Under the pieces are notes generated by a model. The model was not told the DNA's origin. It saw only the letters and a program-made list of their open reading frames with translations, and made no database searches. Both the position numbers and the translations under genes were made by a program. Below are positions 52,265 through 61,393 of a stretch of 64,000 nucleotides of DNA, in pieces. Within the stretch, counting starts at the first letter, position 1. Each line of letters opens with the position of its first letter. The DNA lies in assembly GCA_018780265.1 (NCBI GenBank), contig JADMJV010000049.1, forward strand, positions 1 through 64,000, given 5' to 3'. This DNA is from a bacterium. Its GTDB lineage: Bacteria > Vulcanimicrobiota > Xenobia > Xenobiales > JADMJV01.

Positions 52265-52539
52265 ACTCGTCTCTTTTCGGCCAGCCCCTTCGCCACCAAT
52301 TCTAAATGACGCTCCAGGTGGACTTGGGGCGTCCAATGGTGCAAGAAGGCCCGATGTCCCAACCTGCCCCATTCTTTGGCCTGATCCGGGTGGGTCAGCG
52401 AGAAAAGAAGCCAGGCTCGAAGTTCGGCAGAGGTTTTGTATACCTTCCCTCCGCCGCTGCTCGGCACCAGGCTCGAGGTCGTAGTCAGCGACTGAGTCGC
52501 TCTCGCAACCTGCTTCACCGCTGTTTTCACGTCCACCAA
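52252..52539 (-). pseudogene. Glycosyltransferase C-terminal fragment
   Basis: The frame reads AELRAWLLFSLTHPDQAKEWG, RLGHRAFLHHWTPQVHLERHLEL and ends AEKRRVCKS. This matches the last helices of GT4-type glycosyltransferases. The N-terminal three quarters are missing. Confidence 0.6.
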
Positions 52540-52912
52540 TCGGCGGCTAAGGTGCGCAACCAGGTCTTGCGCGAGGCCGGCGGATTTTGCCTGGAAGTGA
52601 GCGCGATCGAAGACGTAGAACGAGTGACGACGCGGGACACAAGATCGTCATGGACCGCCGTTTTCAACGACGCCACCTCAAGCGCTGGATGTGGCGGTCG
52701 ATGGTCTTTACGATATCTTCCTGCGGGCGGTCCCCCCCTCGGATTGACCCTGTTGTCGCTGCCGCCCAGCGCCTGGCCGCGGCCGTCATCGGCTGCGCAT
52801 ACCTGGGCGTGAATCTAACGATCTATCGCTATGTGGAGCGCCACGGTGGGGTGTCTTTGGCGCTCAGGGCTTGTTCTATCTGGCGGTCCCCCAGGTCTGC
52901 TGCGGCCTCGGC
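52540..52912. other. Non-coding or decayed stretch
   Basis: About 370 bases with only short interrupted frames. One plus-strand frame (AAKVRNQVLREAGGFCLEVS) is faintly like the end of an APS kinase, but too short to call. No RNA or repeat was seen. Confidence 0.45.
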
Positions 52913-55285
52913 TCAGTCCGGCGCACGCATGGCGTCGGCCAGACAAACCTTGAGTAGTCGGCGAATCGGTCCATAGCAAGCGATGAGACACAGCCCCAGA
53001 CTGAAGGCCGCAGTGGCCAGTAGCGACCGGGGTAGCAGTTGCAGGCGCAGGTCGATCAGATCGTTTTGAAAGTTGCCCAGCATCCAGTTGCCCGCCCAGG
53101 TTCCCGCGCCGATCCCTAACGCCAGGCCGGTCAGCCACAAATACAAGAACTCGATCAGCAGCAACAAGATGATATCGCGCCGGCGCACGCCTTGCACCAG
53201 CAGGGCGGCGACTTCGGTACTTCGTTCGCTCAAATTCATGGTGCAGCCCATGTGGATCATGGCGATCGAACTTAGAGCCGAGCACCCCAGCATCAGACTT
53301 AGATAAGCCATTACCATGCGCAGCAGATCGTAGATGTCCCGGCGTAACGAGGCCATGGTCTCGACCTTGTGCACTCGCGGGTCCAACAGAAGTCGATGCC
53401 GCACCGATTCCAGAGCCCGGGGAGCGACCTGGACGAGAAGGTTGTTGACAACCTCGCGCGGCCCGCCGCGGGAGCGGGCGCGGTAACGCTGCAAGTCGGA
53501 CAGCTCGCACTTGGGCGGGCCCAGAACCGGCTCGTAGAGTAGGGGGCCGCTCACGATCGACTGCAAAGGGGGGTGTCGTTGCCCATTGGAGATTTCCAGT
53601 TGTACAGGCTGACCCTCGCCGGTCAGGTCGAGAGTGCGCCAGGCGATAGGAGCCAGCAGCACACCCTGGCCTTTCAGGGCCACCAGAGGCCGCCCCTGGC
53701 TGTCATAGAGCTGCAACAACTGCGAATCGCTGCTCAGGCCCCAAATGCCCCGCGCCAAGTGCTGTTTCCCGTGATGTAGGGTGGCCCCCACGACCAGAAC
53801 CCGTTCGACTCGTTGCACGCCCGGCCAGTGTTCCACCGGCGGCAAATCGCTGGGGGTATACTCCTTCGCCAGGTCGACCTTCAGGTCGTATCGATGGATT
53901 TTGCTGAGATAAAAGTCCAGGGTGGTAGACTGACTGTCAAACAGCGACAAGGTCATCAGGATCAGGCTCGTGGAGAGCGCGATGGCGCCGATCATCGTCA
54001 TGCTTCGCCAGGGTTGGCGAAGCAAATTGCGCAGCGGAAAGAAAGCCCGGTAGTGTCCGCGGATAGGCAGCCATTGAAGCCAGCTTACCAGTTTCGGCCG
54101 GGGTGAAAAATCCTGGCGCAACAGTTCGAGGGGGCTACTCCGCAGCAAGTCAGCCAGCGCCGCAAGGCATGCCAAAGAGCTAACGACCAGAGCCAGCGCC
54201 ATGCCCGCCAGAAGGCTGGGCACCTGAAGGCCATCCGACCAGAAGGGCAGTCCCAGTTGGTCCACATAATAGCGAGTGCAGAGCCGGGCCAGGGGCGGCC
54301 CCAGCAACAGTCCCACCAATCCGCTGAGCGCTCCCACGATTGCGGCCAACAAAAGGTATTGAGCTGCGATGCGGCTGCGGGAAAATCCCAGGCAAAACAG
54401 GGTGCCGATCTGCTTGCGTTGGCTATGCAGAAGCTGCCACAGGGTAAGGAACAGCATCACCCCCGAAAGGCCGATCAGGACCAGGGGAAAAGTGGCCGAA
54501 ACTCCGGCGAAAGCCCTGCGGTCGCGCTCAAGCAGAGCATTGGAAGTTTGCTCGCTGCGCGGGACTACGGAGGTGGACAGGTCTCCTTGCAAGTGCCGAG
54601 TCAGCGACAGGCATTCGCTGCCATGGTTGACCGCAGGCCTGAAGCGCACGTGGATTTCGTTGATGGCGTCACTGCCGGCCAGGCTGGCCATGTCCTTGTG
54701 GCTGATGAACATCACGCCGAACCGGTGGGCCGCGGGCCGAGGGTCGAGACGCTCCGGCGTCAACCACAGAAACTCTGGGCTGGAGACCAGACCCACCACC
54801 TGAAAACGGCGCCGGACCTGCGGGTTTTGGACGATCAGCGTATCTCCCGGCTGGTAGCCGAAAGCGCGGGCAAATCGCTTTTCGAGCAGAGCGCCGCCGC
54901 GCTGATTGCGAAGACGGTCGCCTTGGTGCAGGTGAAGGCGGTTGACCGTCAACTCTCTCTCGGCGGGAATGCCGAGGGCCACCCCCTGAACCATTTCACC
55001 GCCGGGTAACTGGATGCGGATTCCCTCGCTGCGCCGACCTTCGGCGCTATGAACGCCGCTGAGAGCTAGCACCCGCTGGGTTAGCGTGGGCGACGAGTGG
55101 CGCAGGTAACAAGTCGCATCCAGAAAGTCGAGCCTTTGATAGGTGAGCCTCGCGGACTGGCCGAGGTTCAGAAAGGCCGACGAGAAGGCGACCAGAAGCG
55201 CAATTCCGAGGCCCATCATGAAGATCGAGGTGGCCAGAGCCAGGCGGTGAGAAAGGAAGTCACGCCAGGCTTTAGTCCAGATCAT
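52913..55285 (-). CDS. FtsX-like / MacB-type ABC transporter permease
   Basis: 790 residues from ATG 55285 (MIWTKAWRDFLSHRLALATSIF); longer starts exist. Two FtsX-type membrane modules are present: an N-terminal TM, a long extracytoplasmic domain, then TMs with LFLTLWQLLHSQRKQIGTLFCLGFSR. A second set repeats the order: RNLLRQPWRSMTMIGAIALSTS, an extracytoplasmic domain, and MNLSERSTEVAALLVQGVRRRDI before the final helices. This is the duplicated architecture of LolC/DevC/YbbP-like permeases. No ATP-binding partner is adjacent, which is unusual. Role could be lipoprotein or surface-glycan export. Confidence 0.87.
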   Translation of the reverse strand: MIWTKAWRDFLSHRLALATSIFMMGLGIALLVAFSSAFLNLGQSARLTYQRLDFLDATCYLRHSSPTLTQRVLALSGVHSAEGRRSEGIRIQLPGGEMVQGVALGIPAERELTVNRLHLHQGDRLRNQRGGALLEKRFARAFGYQPGDTLIVQNPQVRRRFQVVGLVSSPEFLWLTPERLDPRPAAHRFGVMFISHKDMASLAGSDAINEIHVRFRPAVNHGSECLSLTRHLQGDLSTSVVPRSEQTSNALLERDRRAFAGVSATFPLVLIGLSGVMLFLTLWQLLHSQRKQIGTLFCLGFSRSRIAAQYLLLAAIVGALSGLVGLLLGPPLARLCTRYYVDQLGLPFWSDGLQVPSLLAGMALALVVSSLACLAALADLLRSSPLELLRQDFSPRPKLVSWLQWLPIRGHYRAFFPLRNLLRQPWRSMTMIGAIALSTSLILMTLSLFDSQSTTLDFYLSKIHRYDLKVDLAKEYTPSDLPPVEHWPGVQRVERVLVVGATLHHGKQHLARGIWGLSSDSQLLQLYDSQGRPLVALKGQGVLLAPIAWRTLDLTGEGQPVQLEISNGQRHPPLQSIVSGPLLYEPVLGPPKCELSDLQRYRARSRGGPREVVNNLLVQVAPRALESVRHRLLLDPRVHKVETMASLRRDIYDLLRMVMAYLSLMLGCSALSSIAMIHMGCTMNLSERSTEVAALLVQGVRRRDIILLLLIEFLYLWLTGLALGIGAGTWAGNWMLGNFQNDLIDLRLQLLPRSLLATAAFSLGLCLIACYGPIRRLLKVCLADAMRAPD

Positions 55286-55403
55286 GAAAAAAAAGATTTC
55301 GGCCTGACCGGGCAAACCCTTTGGCGCCGGGAAAAATGGGGATGAGGGATGTCCACTTCGGTTCAAAGAAGGCCTTTTGACTGGGGCTGCGTAACTTGCG
55401 AAC

Positions 55404-56954
55404 GTGCCTACCCTGGTATGGATATACCTCCTACTTAATTTCGTCCTATGCGTCTACTCGGCGCAGGTGGTAATCTTAGGTATTCTGTCCATTGTCAAGG
55501 ACAGGTGGGGCCGCAATCAGCCTGCTCCCCCCGATCTGGCCCACTACCCTCAGGTCACCGTCCAGTTGCCAATCTACAATGCGGCGAGGGTGGTGCAACG
55601 ACTGTGGGCCGCGGCAGCAGCGCTCGACTGGCCGGGGGATCGTCTGCAAATCCAGGTTTTAGACGATTCGACTGACGAGACCCGCGACCTGGCGGCTTAT
55701 TGGGTCGACCACCATCAACGCCAAGGCGTTCCCATCGTTCATTTGCATCGCCAGGATCGGGTCGGCTACAAGGCCGGGGCGCTGCACGCCGGAATCCACC
55801 AGTCCACCGGCGAATTCATCGCCATCTTCGATGCCGATTTCGTGCCTGAGCCTGACTTTCTCCAGCGCCTGCTGCCGACCATGCTTGAAGATCGCCGCCT
55901 GGCCTTTGTGCAAGCGCGTTGGGGGCACCTCAACAAGAATTACTCGGTCGTTACGCTGCTGCAGTCGGTCGTGATCGACAGCCACTTCTTCATCGATCAG
56001 AGTGTCCGTTATTGGGCCGGCCTGACGATGCACTTTAACGGCACGGCCGGAATCTGGCGCAAAGCCGCCATTTTGGATTGTCACGGTTGGCATCACGATA
56101 CGCTCTGCGAAGATCTCGACCTGAGCTTCCGCGCGCTGGTCCGGGGGTGGAAGCCGGGCTTCGTCCTGGACGTCGTCGTGCCAGCCGAATTGTCTCCCCA
56201 ACTGCAAGCCTTTCGGCAGCAACAGTTCCGCTGGGCCAAAGGGTCGGCCCAATGCCTGAAAAAGCTGGCCCCGCTGTTGCTGGCCTCCCGTCTGCCCTGG
56301 TGGAAGAAGGTCCTGGCGCTGGTGCACATCAGCGGTTATGCAATGAACCTTCTGGTGTTGATGCAGGTGCTGCTCGGGCCCTGGGTCGGCTTGGAACTGC
56401 GGACTCAGGACCTGGTGCCGCTGGCCCTGCTGGGCCTGTGGAACACCTGGTCTTTCGTGTTCGTCTATTGGCTGGCTTTGCGCAAAGGTAACCCCACCAA
56501 TTGGCGGTCGTGTATGCTGCAAGTGATGCCCTTGCTGCTGCTGTTTGGCGTGGGCATGAGTTTCAATAACTCGTTGGCCTTGTTCCAGGGGGTGTCCGGG
56601 CTCGGTGGCAACGTTTTTCGACGCACGCCCAAATTCAATGTGGTCCGGTCCGCCGATACCTGGAAAGATCACGTGTATCGACTGCCAATGTCGTGGATGG
56701 TCTGGTTAGAATTGGCACTGGGCGGATACGCCCTGGCCGGGGCCTGGCTGCTTTTCTGCCATAAAGCCTACTTCCTGATTCCGCTCAGTTGTTTTTACGG
56801 ACTTGGATTTCTGGTGATGAGTTGGGCCAGTCTCTCCGAACAGTACGCCTGCCCAGTATCGCCAGGGGCAGGCGCACCGCAACCACCTGATAGTAGGGTC
56901 GCAAACATTGATACTCCAGGGGTTGACTCCGCCAGTAGTCATCCCGGCAGGTAG
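55404..56954 (+). CDS. GT2 processive glycosyltransferase, CslA/glucomannan-synthase-like
   Basis: 516 residues from a GTG at 55404. One N-terminal TM, a cytoplasmic GT2 domain and about four C-terminal TMs. Catalytic motifs: DDSTDET (Asp87-Asp88), FDADFVPEP (Asp143-x-Asp145), CEDLDLSFRAL and QQQFRWAKG. This set matches plant CslA and bacterial beta-mannan/glucan synthases rather than simple GT2 enzymes. No PilZ domain is seen. The last 170 bases overlap the convergent membrane-protein gene, so the C-terminal tail after about residue 475 is less certain. Confidence 0.88.
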   Translation: MPTLVWIYLLLNFVLCVYSAQVVILGILSIVKDRWGRNQPAPPDLAHYPQVTVQLPIYNAARVVQRLWAAAAALDWPGDRLQIQVLDDSTDETRDLAAYWVDHHQRQGVPIVHLHRQDRVGYKAGALHAGIHQSTGEFIAIFDADFVPEPDFLQRLLPTMLEDRRLAFVQARWGHLNKNYSVVTLLQSVVIDSHFFIDQSVRYWAGLTMHFNGTAGIWRKAAILDCHGWHHDTLCEDLDLSFRALVRGWKPGFVLDVVVPAELSPQLQAFRQQQFRWAKGSAQCLKKLAPLLLASRLPWWKKVLALVHISGYAMNLLVLMQVLLGPWVGLELRTQDLVPLALLGLWNTWSFVFVYWLALRKGNPTNWRSCMLQVMPLLLLFGVGMSFNNSLALFQGVSGLGGNVFRRTPKFNVVRSADTWKDHVYRLPMSWMVWLELALGGYALAGAWLLFCHKAYFLIPLSCFYGLGFLVMSWASLSEQYACPVSPGAGAPQPPDSRVANIDTPGVDSASSHPGR

Positions 56955-58437
56955 CCAGCACGGGGTCATCGGGCCGATCCACGTTGCTCTTGAACGGCAC
57001 CGATTCCAGGATGATATAGTCAAAGTACTGAGCGCGCGCCCTGCGCTCGAAATCTCGCCCAACGGGGTGGTTGTTCCTCAGGAACAGGCGCAGGCTAAAC
57101 TCGTCAAGCGAAAAGGGCCGTTGACCCAGAGCGATAGCTACCGTGTTGTTTTCGGCATAAAAAGGGCGTCCCCGAAGCTGGAACTCGTGGTCAATTTGGG
57201 TCAGCGTCTGGCGGAGCATGATGCCGTCTTTCCTCAGCGTGGCCTGGATGGAGGGGCAGTCCGGCAGCCATGTGACCAGATGGGCCACGCAGAAGGCCAC
57301 GCAGCCCGCTCCCGCCCAACGCGCCGCCGAACTGCCGAAAAAGGGACCAAGCACCAGCAAGGAAGCGGCCAACGGGTCAACCAGATGATTCATCCAGGTT
57401 CCCGGTGAAGTGAAGATGAACCAGGTCACCGCCCATGTCCACACCAACAGGGCCCCCTCCCAGCCGGGGGGCGGGCTGAGTTCAAGCACCTGGGCGCGCT
57501 CCTGGTGCGGGCAACGTTTCCACTCCAGGCGCAGTTCCCAAACCAGGCAGGACAGTAGTGCCGAGGGCAAAGTGACGAGCAGCAAGATCAGAGTGGTGGG
57601 GTCCTCCGCGCTAACATTGAGCCAGAGGACCCGGGCAGAACCTAGCAGATGATCCATTGAGGCCCCCGCTGTAAGGGTGGCGCCCATGTTTTGCGTAAAG
57701 CGTCCGGCCGTAAACCACTCCAACAGGCAGATTCCGGTCGCGCAGGCCAGACTAACCGCAATTCCTAGCCAGCCGGCGAGCCCGTAGGCACCCTGGCGGA
57801 CCAACCGCCAGACCATCCAGGGCAGCACGTAGAAAGAAGTGAACTTGGTGAAAAAAGCTGCAGTGGCGAAGGAACCGCCCGCCACCAGCCATCCCCGGCC
57901 AGCCTGCTTCACGTATTTTTCCACCGAGAGCACAGCCCACAGCACCAGGGCGGCGGCCAGAAAGTCGCAGCGCAATTGAACGCTGAGCCTTTGGTAAGTG
58001 AGACTACCTAAGAACATCAGGCTCAGCGGCACCGCGATGCTGGGGTCTGACCCCTGAAGTCTCAGTAGACGATAAAGCGCGATAACGATGAGAAAGGCGC
58101 TCAGTTGCATCCATCCGAGCCCGGTCTCGACCAGGCAGTCGGTGAAGCGAATCAGGAGCCCGTGGATCAGAAAGAAAAGGGGCATATAACGGGTGCCTCC
58201 GTAGCCCCGCGAGTCGAGCAGGGGTCGATAGAGTTCCCCCTGACTGGCGTCGCTGGCCAGAGTGGCCCACACGCCCGAAGTGTGCCCCTCGAACAGGTGG
58301 CCCGGCAGCCAGAACCAAAGGCCCAGGCGGACCGCATCGACCACGCTGACGATGGCTGCTAACCAGAGCGCATAAACGGGCCATCTGATGGTCACGCCTG
58401 AATTTACGCTCTCCGACCCGGCGCTCCTGTTCCTCAT
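56785..58437 (-). CDS. Polytopic GT-C-type membrane protein, paralogue 2
   Basis: 550 residues with about ten membrane helices. It shares long blocks with the next gene: EGHT(S/A)GVWA, RGYGGTRYMP, TYQRLSVQLRCDFLAAA, FFTKF and FTSPGTWMNHLVDP. A luminal acidic motif near the first loop and the overall layout suggest a lipid-linked-sugar glycosyltransferase (GT39/GT83-like); the family is not certain. The ATG overlaps the upstream paralogue stop by four bases. The 3' end overlaps the convergent GT2 gene by 170 bases; the paralogue ends about 20 codons earlier. Confidence 0.78.
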   Translation of the reverse strand: MRNRSAGSESVNSGVTIRWPVYALWLAAIVSVVDAVRLGLWFWLPGHLFEGHTSGVWATLASDASQGELYRPLLDSRGYGGTRYMPLFFLIHGLLIRFTDCLVETGLGWMQLSAFLIVIALYRLLRLQGSDPSIAVPLSLMFLGSLTYQRLSVQLRCDFLAAALVLWAVLSVEKYVKQAGRGWLVAGGSFATAAFFTKFTSFYVLPWMVWRLVRQGAYGLAGWLGIAVSLACATGICLLEWFTAGRFTQNMGATLTAGASMDHLLGSARVLWLNVSAEDPTTLILLLVTLPSALLSCLVWELRLEWKRCPHQERAQVLELSPPPGWEGALLVWTWAVTWFIFTSPGTWMNHLVDPLAASLLVLGPFFGSSAARWAGAGCVAFCVAHLVTWLPDCPSIQATLRKDGIMLRQTLTQIDHEFQLRGRPFYAENNTVAIALGQRPFSLDEFSLRLFLRNNHPVGRDFERRARAQYFDYIILESVPFKSNVDRPDDPVLATCRDDYWRSQPLEYQCLRPYYQVVAVRLPLAILGRRTVRRDWPNSSPEIQVRKNN

Positions 58438-60005
58438 CGCTTGGGGAGCAGTACGGCCAGTGGAGGCGAGACCGCAGCGACCTGATAGTAGTCTCGTATA
58501 AATCGGAACTCGGGGGGTTGGCGATTCCAGAACTCTTCGGGTTCATTGGCCAGGGGGGCTGGCCAGCGGCTCTCGTATTCGAGCACTACCAAGGAAAATG
58601 CTCGATTTCGCACCCTCTCAATGAAGTCCAGGCCCACCGGGTGACGATTTCTTAGAAAGACACGCAAAGTGAATTCGTCCAGGAGTACAGGGCGATGCCC
58701 GAGGGCCAGCGGCACCGACGGATTCTCGGCCAGGTAGGGGGGGTGGAAATCAAAGCGGCGGCGCAGCGACTCCAAACTCTGGAAAGTGATGGCGCCGGTA
58801 CCCGTGAGCGTGGCCTGGACCGACGGAGCGCCGGGCACCCAGGTGATCATATGGAGAGCTGCGATCAACGCGCAGCTGCAACCCGCCCAGCCGACGGTCT
58901 GCGGAGCCTGAAACAGCAATCCCATTACCAGCAGGCAGGCCATGATCGGGTCGACGAGGTGGTTTAGCCATGTGCCGGGGGAGGTGAAGATCGCCAGCGT
59001 CACCGCCCAGGTCACGAGACTCAAGGCCCCTTCCATCCGATAGGGCCGGTGCAAGGTGAAGTTAAACTCGGCGGGCGATGCACCCTCAGCTTGCCATTGC
59101 AGGCGCAGTTGAGCCGGTCGCCAGCACAGCCCCAATATCAGTGCAAAGGGAATGGTTGCGAGGAAGAGCATCAGCGCCATGGGATCCTCATAACAGAGGT
59201 TCACGAACAGGGTCTCGGTGGCGCCGATCAGACTCTTGAAAGTGCTACCGGTGTTGGCAGTCGCGCCCATATTCTGACCGAATCGACCGGAGGTGGTTTT
59301 TTCCAGAATCCACCAGCCAACCCCGCAAAGACCGATGATGGCGGCCACGGCTGCACCCGCCTCGGCATAACATCGGGCTTTGGCCAGGCGGAAGGCGACC
59401 CAGAGCAAACCGTAAATCGAGCTAAACTTGGTGAAGAAAGCCGCTGCCAGGCTGGCCACCGCCAACCCCAACCAGCCCCGGCGGCGCCCGGACAGATACT
59501 TTTCGACCCAGAGAACGCACCAGAAAACCCCCGCCGCGGCCAGGAAATCACAGCGCAGCTGCACGCTCAGTCGCTGGTAGGTAGAGGTGCCCAAGAGCAG
59601 CAAGGCGATGGGCAGCGCTCGAGAGCGGGGCAATCCTTGCTGGCGGAGCAAAGAGTAGACCGCCCCCAGGCAGAGGCAGACCCCCAGTTGCAGCCACACC
59701 CACCCCGACAGGACAAATTCTCCCGTCAATTGCGCAACTCCAGCGTGGACAGCAAAGAAGGCCGGCATGTAACGGGTGCCCCCATAGCCCCGCTCGTCGA
59801 GCACCGGACGATAGAATTCGCCCTGGGTAAAGTCGTAGGCCAGCGCAGCCCACACCCCAGCGGTGTGACCTTCGAGCAGATGACCGGACCCGTAGTAGCC
59901 TACCAACAAACGAGCAGCGTTAAGCAGGCCGACTGCGGCCGCCAGCCACAGCGCATAGGTTGATCGGCTCGCCACCAGCCAGGCTACGCGATTCCCTCCG
60001 ACCAT
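58434..60005 (-). CDS. Polytopic GT-C-type membrane protein, paralogue 1
   Basis: 523 residues from ATG 60005 (MVGGNRVAWLVASRSTYALWL); an ATG at 60053 would overlap the divergent gene. About ten membrane helices. It is a tandem duplicate of the gene at 56785-58437, with the same block order (LLEGHTAGVWAALAYD, RGYGGTRYMPAFFAVH, STYQRLSVQLRCDFLAA, TSPGTWLNHLVDPI) and the C-terminal soluble tail (LRVFLRNRHPVGLDF). It ends ...AVSPPLAVLLPKR. Likely a membrane glycosyltransferase for a surface polymer; the reaction is inferred. Confidence 0.8.
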   Translation of the reverse strand: MVGGNRVAWLVASRSTYALWLAAAVGLLNAARLLVGYYGSGHLLEGHTAGVWAALAYDFTQGEFYRPVLDERGYGGTRYMPAFFAVHAGVAQLTGEFVLSGWVWLQLGVCLCLGAVYSLLRQQGLPRSRALPIALLLLGTSTYQRLSVQLRCDFLAAAGVFWCVLWVEKYLSGRRRGWLGLAVASLAAAFFTKFSSIYGLLWVAFRLAKARCYAEAGAAVAAIIGLCGVGWWILEKTTSGRFGQNMGATANTGSTFKSLIGATETLFVNLCYEDPMALMLFLATIPFALILGLCWRPAQLRLQWQAEGASPAEFNFTLHRPYRMEGALSLVTWAVTLAIFTSPGTWLNHLVDPIMACLLVMGLLFQAPQTVGWAGCSCALIAALHMITWVPGAPSVQATLTGTGAITFQSLESLRRRFDFHPPYLAENPSVPLALGHRPVLLDEFTLRVFLRNRHPVGLDFIERVRNRAFSLVVLEYESRWPAPLANEPEEFWNRQPPEFRFIRDYYQVAAVSPPLAVLLPKR

Positions 60006-60046
60006 CCTTGTAGAGGAGGCAAGGGGGCCACCGCGTAAATGAGCCG

Positions 60047-61393
60047 ATGCCAACCACCGGCCGATGGCTGATTAGTGCCTATTTGCTGCTGATGATTGCC
60101 TATTGCTTGCCCTATCCGGCAGGACCTAAATTCTGGCGGCGCTGGATCCATCCCCTGGAGCGGTATGTTTGGTTTGGACATGGCTGCGACCTGGAGAGGC
60201 TTTACAAATACAGCGAGCTGATGCGTGGAGCCCGGGTGGACCTGGCCCATCTGAAGGAGTGGAGCGGAGACCTCGGAGCGGTGGGTGAATTTCTGCCCAC
60301 CTCGCGACCGAATCAGCCGTTGTTGCCGTACCGCGACTTCGCGCTGGAATACCCCCCAGTATGTGTGCCGCTTTTCTGGCTGCCTCGTCTGGCGACTTCG
60401 TCGCTGACCGGTTATCGCAGCGCCTTTGCCCTGGAGATGGCCCTTTGGATGGGCGGCGCGCTGACCCTGGCCCTGTCCTGGGTCGGCTGGCCGCCCCAGG
60501 CCCAGGGCCGCCGGCAGCGGCTCTGGCTGTTGACCGCTCTGGCCACGGCGGCGTTGGGACCGCTGGTGGTTAGCCGCCTGGATGCCGCGGTGGCTTTTTT
60601 TCTTATGGGGGCGATGGTGTCGGTCCGCCACCATCGAGCCGCGCTCTGTGGCCTGTTCCTGGGGCTGGCAACCGGGGCGAAGTTGCTACCCGCTTTACTG
60701 CTACCCGCTTTTCTCCTTCACTGGGGATCCCAGCACAAGTGGGTTAGGGCAGGTCGTTGTTTGGGAGCCTTTTGCTGGACGGTGTTGCTGGTGTTTGGAC
60801 CGGCCGCCTGGGTGGGCGGCTCCAATCTTCGTCTGCTTTTCGCTTACCATAGCCAGCGGCCGGTAGAAATTGAAAGCAGTTACGCCAGCCTGATGCTGCT
60901 CCACAAATTCTTGGGAGGTCCCGAAATGGTGGCTCAGGCTTTTGGTTCGCGCTGCCTGCGTGCGCCCTATGAGAGTTTCGTCGTGGGCCTGGCAACGCTG
61001 GCGCCCCTGGTCCTGTGCGGCACGGTTTTAGGCCTGTACGGGCGCTTTTTGAAGAAGCACCCCGAGGCCGATGAAGCAGCCCGCTGCGCCGCCTTACTCC
61101 GCTGCGTGGTGGCCTTGCTGACCGCCATGCTGATCAGCATGAAGGTGCTTTCTCCCCAGTTCCTTACTCCCCTGATTCCGCTGATATTCTTGCTCGACGA
61201 CCGTCCGGCCGGCGTGCGAGCAACAGATGTGCTGATGCTAACCGCCTGCCTTCTTACGCAGATCATCTTTCCGGGTTGTTGGGATTTTCTGGAAGAACCG
61301 CCTCGGCTGCTACCGGCTCTGATCCTGGGGCTGAGGAACGCCTTGTTGGTTCTGCTCTGGTACCGAATTGTGCAACCCTGGCTCAGGCCGTGA
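60047..61393 (+). CDS. DUF2029/GT87-like membrane mannosyltransferase
   Basis: 448 residues with about ten membrane helices. An acidic first loop (HGCDLERLYKYSELM) is followed by the family-type FALEYPPVCVPLFWLPRL, then VVSRLDAAVAFFLMGAM and LFLGLATGAKLLPALLLPAFLLHW, as in GT87 polyprenyl-phosphate mannosyltransferases. A GAGGAGG sequence lies 30 bases upstream, too far for a normal ribosome site. The stop overlaps the SGNH gene start (GTGA). Confidence 0.82.
   Translation: MPTTGRWLISAYLLLMIAYCLPYPAGPKFWRRWIHPLERYVWFGHGCDLERLYKYSELMRGARVDLAHLKEWSGDLGAVGEFLPTSRPNQPLLPYRDFALEYPPVCVPLFWLPRLATSSLTGYRSAFALEMALWMGGALTLALSWVGWPPQAQGRRQRLWLLTALATAALGPLVVSRLDAAVAFFLMGAMVSVRHHRAALCGLFLGLATGAKLLPALLLPAFLLHWGSQHKWVRAGRCLGAFCWTVLLVFGPAAWVGGSNLRLLFAYHSQRPVEIESSYASLMLLHKFLGGPEMVAQAFGSRCLRAPYESFVVGLATLAPLVLCGTVLGLYGRFLKKHPEADEAARCAALLRCVVALLTAMLISMKVLSPQFLTPLIPLIFLLDDRPAGVRATDVLMLTACLLTQIIFPGCWDFLEEPPRLLPALILGLRNALLVLLWYRIVQPWLRP

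Noticed and set aside
52560..52680. Faint APS-kinase-like reading on the plus strand
   Set aside because: The match is limited to about 30 residues with no P-loop and an early stop; chance similarity is likely.
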